This document shows, piece after piece, positions 60,301-64,000 of a DNA stretch of 64,000 nucleotides. Numbering within the stretch: the first letter of the stretch is position 1; every line of letters begins with the position of its first letter. A model generated the notes under the pieces. That model was not told the DNA's origin. It saw nothing but the letters and a program-made list of their open reading frames with translations, and searched no databases. Source of the stretch: Mycteria americana. Lineage: Eukaryota > Chordata > Aves > Ciconiiformes > Ciconiidae. The position numbers and the translations under genes were made by a program. The stretch lies in NCBI RefSeq assembly GCF_035582795.1, contig NC_134367.1, positions 3,412,501 through 3,476,500 of the forward strand. Direction: 5' to 3'.

Positions 60301-63300
60301 GTCCACATTCCTGTTAGCCAACTCTGGCCATGGTAATCTACGCTTGTGTAACCTCAGGTACAAAGGCAGAAGTTTATCTCCACGTCTGAATGCAGCTAGC
60401 TCGCTTTGCAAAACCACCTGCAGTGAAAAGAGCAGCTCAATGAACAGATCTCCAAAGAATGGCAGCCCACTGAAGAGAGAGTCCAAGGTCATTGGCTTCA
60501 TACTCAACAAGTATACTTATTTTAGACATACTTTCCTTAGTATCAGACAAACATTTTAGAGACGATTTCCACTATCAAGCATTCATGGCAGTTAGTCTCT
60601 ACTGCAGCAGGGAAACACCTAGCTGCTGGAAGGAAGCTTCTATGAGACAAGGTCTTCATTGCAATAAGATCCTGGGGATGGAATCCATCTGTCCAGGAAA
60701 ATGCAAATGGCTACAGCTGTAAGGAAACCCCTTGCACCTTCAAACAGCTCAGTGGTTTGTTCACACATCACCAGGTAAAATAGGTAAAGCAGGAGAATAA
60801 GTTATTCCTCTTCATTTACAGAGAAAGAAGAATTAAAACTATATTAAGATGTTTTAAAAGTGTTTAGGAATGGCTTTAACAGGAATTATGGGGAGCCCTC
60901 CAACCAGAGAACAGGTGCCTGGGAGTTATCAACCCTAGTAATCTCTTGAATAGAAAGTTAACTAATAGTATTAGAATAAAATATAGCAAACGCTATTAAT
61001 GTTTTTAAATGGCAAGCAACATGCCTTTTTGCTTATGTATTTGAAAGACAATTGAACAGCTTGGGCTCTTCCCAGCTGGTTGTAGGGTGAGGGTACAGTA
61101 CACAGCTCTATACACCACAAACCTTTCTCTCCAGCAATTTTAAAAAATCATAGGGGAAAGATACTTTGGTTCCAGCCCAAGCTAGAACCACCATCTTTCA
61201 AAACGACTACTTTGGAGAGGTCTTTCTTGGTTTAGAAGCCATACTCTCGTGTTATGAGCTCTGAAACAGTCTCACATCCATATTCGCTCAAACACTTGCC
61301 GTTCAGGACAGCCTTGGGAATCCTAGGCAATTAAAACAGCATGCCTCAGTTTCCCTGAGTGGCAAGAACTAGCAAATGTATTAAAGGGATATTAAAGAGT
61401 TAATTAGGTAGTGCTTCATGCACCACAGCTTCACTGTTTCAGCAAGTCTCCAGTAACACCTAATTAACAAATCTCTGACGAGCTGTTTCTTAGAGAGCTC
61501 AGCATTGGTGCTCCATGCAAACCTTCTTTAACAAGCCAGCCATGCAGCTACGATGCCCCTGCTGCCCCTCAGTGAGGACATATCATGATTCTTCTGGCTG
61601 GCTTTAAGCTGTCATTCATGCCCCCCCTGCCCAATAAAAAAGTTTATTTACTAAACTTTGGAGCATTTGGTACAAAGCAAAAACCAGCAAGCTACATCAA
61701 AGCCTCCCTATTATCACTCCCTAGTGAACTGTGAAAATATAAATTCAAAGCTGACAAGCTAGTTAGACTTTTAACTAAAATCTGAGTGCAATTAACTTTA
61801 ACCATGCCACTCTGCTACTGTACTTCTGGCACCAACTTTGAGAAGTGGCCCAAATTCTTCTGAGGAACAGAAAGACCATTTATCTACTATATTTATTCAG
61901 GGCAAACCTCCTCCTTCGTGTCAAGCAGGGAATGTAGCGTTGCTGACTGTGACTGGCAGTGATAAAGGAGCTGGTACGATTTTCAAATGAGTAGCATGTC
62001 CCGCTTTCCCAAATGTTAGAGAAAAGTGAATAATATGCCCTCCTAAATAAGAACCGGCTACTGATTCAGAGATGCACACTGGGGAAAAGGTGCCTATAAA
62101 TTACTGCACATATACAGCTACTGCCTTAAGAAGGCTTTCTGCTTGGATCTCCTACATAAAGGTATTTTTATTTGCAAAAGTTCATTAAGGAAAGTGACTC
62201 AGAAAGAGGGAGAGAAGGATCATTTGTCCACGGTAAAGTTAGGAAATGGCATTAATTTACAGAATAATTTGTATACGTGTGGTGCCTTCCAAGGTTCCTT
62301 GAGGTCCTAGGCACATTCCGTGCAGTGAACCATTTTAGTAGTACCAAATTGGTAAGAAACTTTCACAAATGTAATGCCTTACCTAAGCATCCATATGGAA
62401 AGGAAAATAATATAAAGCTTTTATATATTTGCAATATATGTATATAAATCAAGAGCTTTGTACCCAAGGCTCAAACCATTCCAAATATTTATATTTAGTG
62501 GAAGCTTTAAATCTGGAGGCCAAAATCATCATATTCAACAGAAAGAGGTGATCCTCAAATGCATAAGGTCATACCTTAAGTGGGTTAGATGGTCCTTCAC
62601 TGGTGCTTTTCTCTTCCCCTGCTTCTTACATGTTACATCACTATATTTAACCTCTCAGCTAGGATTAATCTCCCTCTACTTTAGGCATCTAGCTTAACTC
62701 TGAAACAATTGGAGAATATTGTCTTGACTCCATCATTATCAGCAAATCTCCACAGCAACAAGATATCCTGAAGGACGAAACAAGAAAGCTAAGTGGGTAC
62801 CTCTTGCACGACACCCTGAAGATGACTGTGTGGCAGGGCCCTTAAGTGGTATTAAACCCCATGACTCTCCCTTGAGAGCAATGTCATGTTTTCTTTCAAG
62901 GACTTCAGACCCAGGAAGACAGAGAATTCTCCTACGAGCCTGACAATACAGGTTCCAGAAAAATTGGTTACTAATTAGGACAAAAGAGTTTTGCAGCTTT
63001 CAGTTCAAAACTTTTAACCGTAAAAGAAAAGCTTCTTGAAAAAATAAGTACAAAAAGTTCTTTACAGATGTAACAGCAAAAGTCTAATATTTTGTTGCCT
63101 GACATCAACTCGAGATAATTTTCCCCAGTTACCAACCTTGCAAGCTTCCTCTGAGAGTGCTACCAGTTCCCATCCCTCCAGCCATCCTTGCCACGTTCCC
63201 ATGCTCGCTCTTTCAAGAATAGCACTGTATTTTTCGACTTTGCCCCACAATGGTCTGGGCTCAGTGCTAGTCCAAGGGCTCTGACAGGCGAACGGTGGCA

Positions 63301-64000
63301 AATCTTGCTGTGGCAGCTGAAGATGTCAGCAAACCCAGCTCTGCACATCTCTGCTGAAGGTTACTGTCATCCCTATATAGCAAAAGCAGCACTGAAGAAC
63401 ATCTGCCTGTAAATTAGTCAATCTAGTGCAAAGCCACCTTGCCAATATGTTAGGCTAAGAAGCCACGCTGTGTACTAGTGGCTGAGGCATATGTATGCCG
63501 TTTTTCTTCAGCTGACTGCAGCAGGGCAGGTTCCTGGGAACAGAAACATCTCCCATCCCCATAAATCTACCCAAGCTCTTCTGTGCTCTGGTGAAGAGCA
63601 TTTTGTTCCACTAATACCTACAGGAAAGGAAGAAGCTTCAGGACTAAATGAACTTTAATTCTGTGATTTGAACAGTATCTGCAATAGCCCTGCAAGGCTT
63701 TAGATATTATCAAGCCTGGGGAGGTGCCAGACTTTGAGGTACAGAAAGCATCTGGGACCAGACAGGCTCTACAAACCATGTTGTGAGTTCTGCCATCCAG
63801 GGACAGCTCTGTGGGTTAAAGCAGAGGGGCAGCATCACCACTACACTGGAAGATTCCCAGAAAGCAAGCACAAGCCAGGACTGGGCATGAAGCCCTTTAT
63901 TGTTATCAGTGTTTTTGTAAAGTCAGTTGCCAGGAGTGACAAACCTCTGTTTTCTAGTAGCGAGTGTTAAAATCAGAACACCCAGACTTTTGTTGCTGAA

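Larger units (their letters stand above)
33730..64000 (-). other. PINX1: PINX1 last intron (inferred), no exon recognised
   Basis: This starts at the acceptor of the final PINX1 exon. It is AT-rich sequence with scattered CR1 tails, SINE-like pieces, poly-A/T runs and one zinc-finger remnant. I looked for PINX1 G-patch and QNTAW/DLDCIFGKR-type coding motifs on the minus strand and recognised none. Human PINX1 also has a very large last intron, so the whole stretch is plausibly one intron running off the window. Short exons can be missed by eye. Confidence 0.6.

Noticed and set aside
33730-64000. Additional PINX1 exons including the G-patch
   Set aside because: I looked for the G-patch (WSKGKGLG-like) and DLDCIFGKR-like motifs on the minus strand and found none. 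A profile search could still reveal a short exon.

Overview
This window is vertebrate nuclear DNA, most likely from a bird. The evidence is intron-split genes with GT-AG junctions, CR1 LINE fragments with the avian/reptilian type of 3' end, simple repeats, and very long non-coding stretches. There is no prokaryotic gene organisation. Two protein-coding genes are recognisable, both on the minus strand. SOX7 is complete in its coding part (two exons, 24692 down to 21789). PINX1 is represented only by its last coding exon (33729 down to 33124). The same adjacent, same-strand pair exists at human 8p23.1, so the block is conserved synteny.

Layout. Bases 1 to about 20,290 are intergenic DNA beyond the 3' end of SOX7. 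They hold CR1 fragments, ancient SINE-like pieces, several short tandem repeats, and three diverged copies of an unnamed dispersed repeat. Bases 20,290 to 24,830 are SOX7: an AT-rich distal 3' UTR, a GC-rich proximal 3' UTR, exon 2, an intron dominated by a GC-rich minisatellite, exon 1, a GGGGCC-type tract just before the start codon, and a TATA-like box. Bases 24,830 to about 32,340 are the SOX7 upstream region and the PINX1-SOX7 spacer. The composition changes near 27.6-28 kb from GC-rich to AT-rich. Bases 32,340 to 33,729 are the PINX1 3' UTR and last coding exon. From 33,730 to the end the sequence is best read as the large last intron of PINX1. It contains CR1 tails, SINE-like fragments, and a decayed C2H2 zinc-finger remnant.

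The two genes do not form a pathway. SOX7 is a SOXF transcription factor of endothelial and endoderm development. PINX1 is a nucleolar G-patch protein that binds TRF1 and telomerase. No new multi-gene system was found. The most unusual material is repeat structure in and around SOX7 and the divergent lysine-rich PINX1 C-terminus. All repeat-family calls were made by eye, without alignment software.
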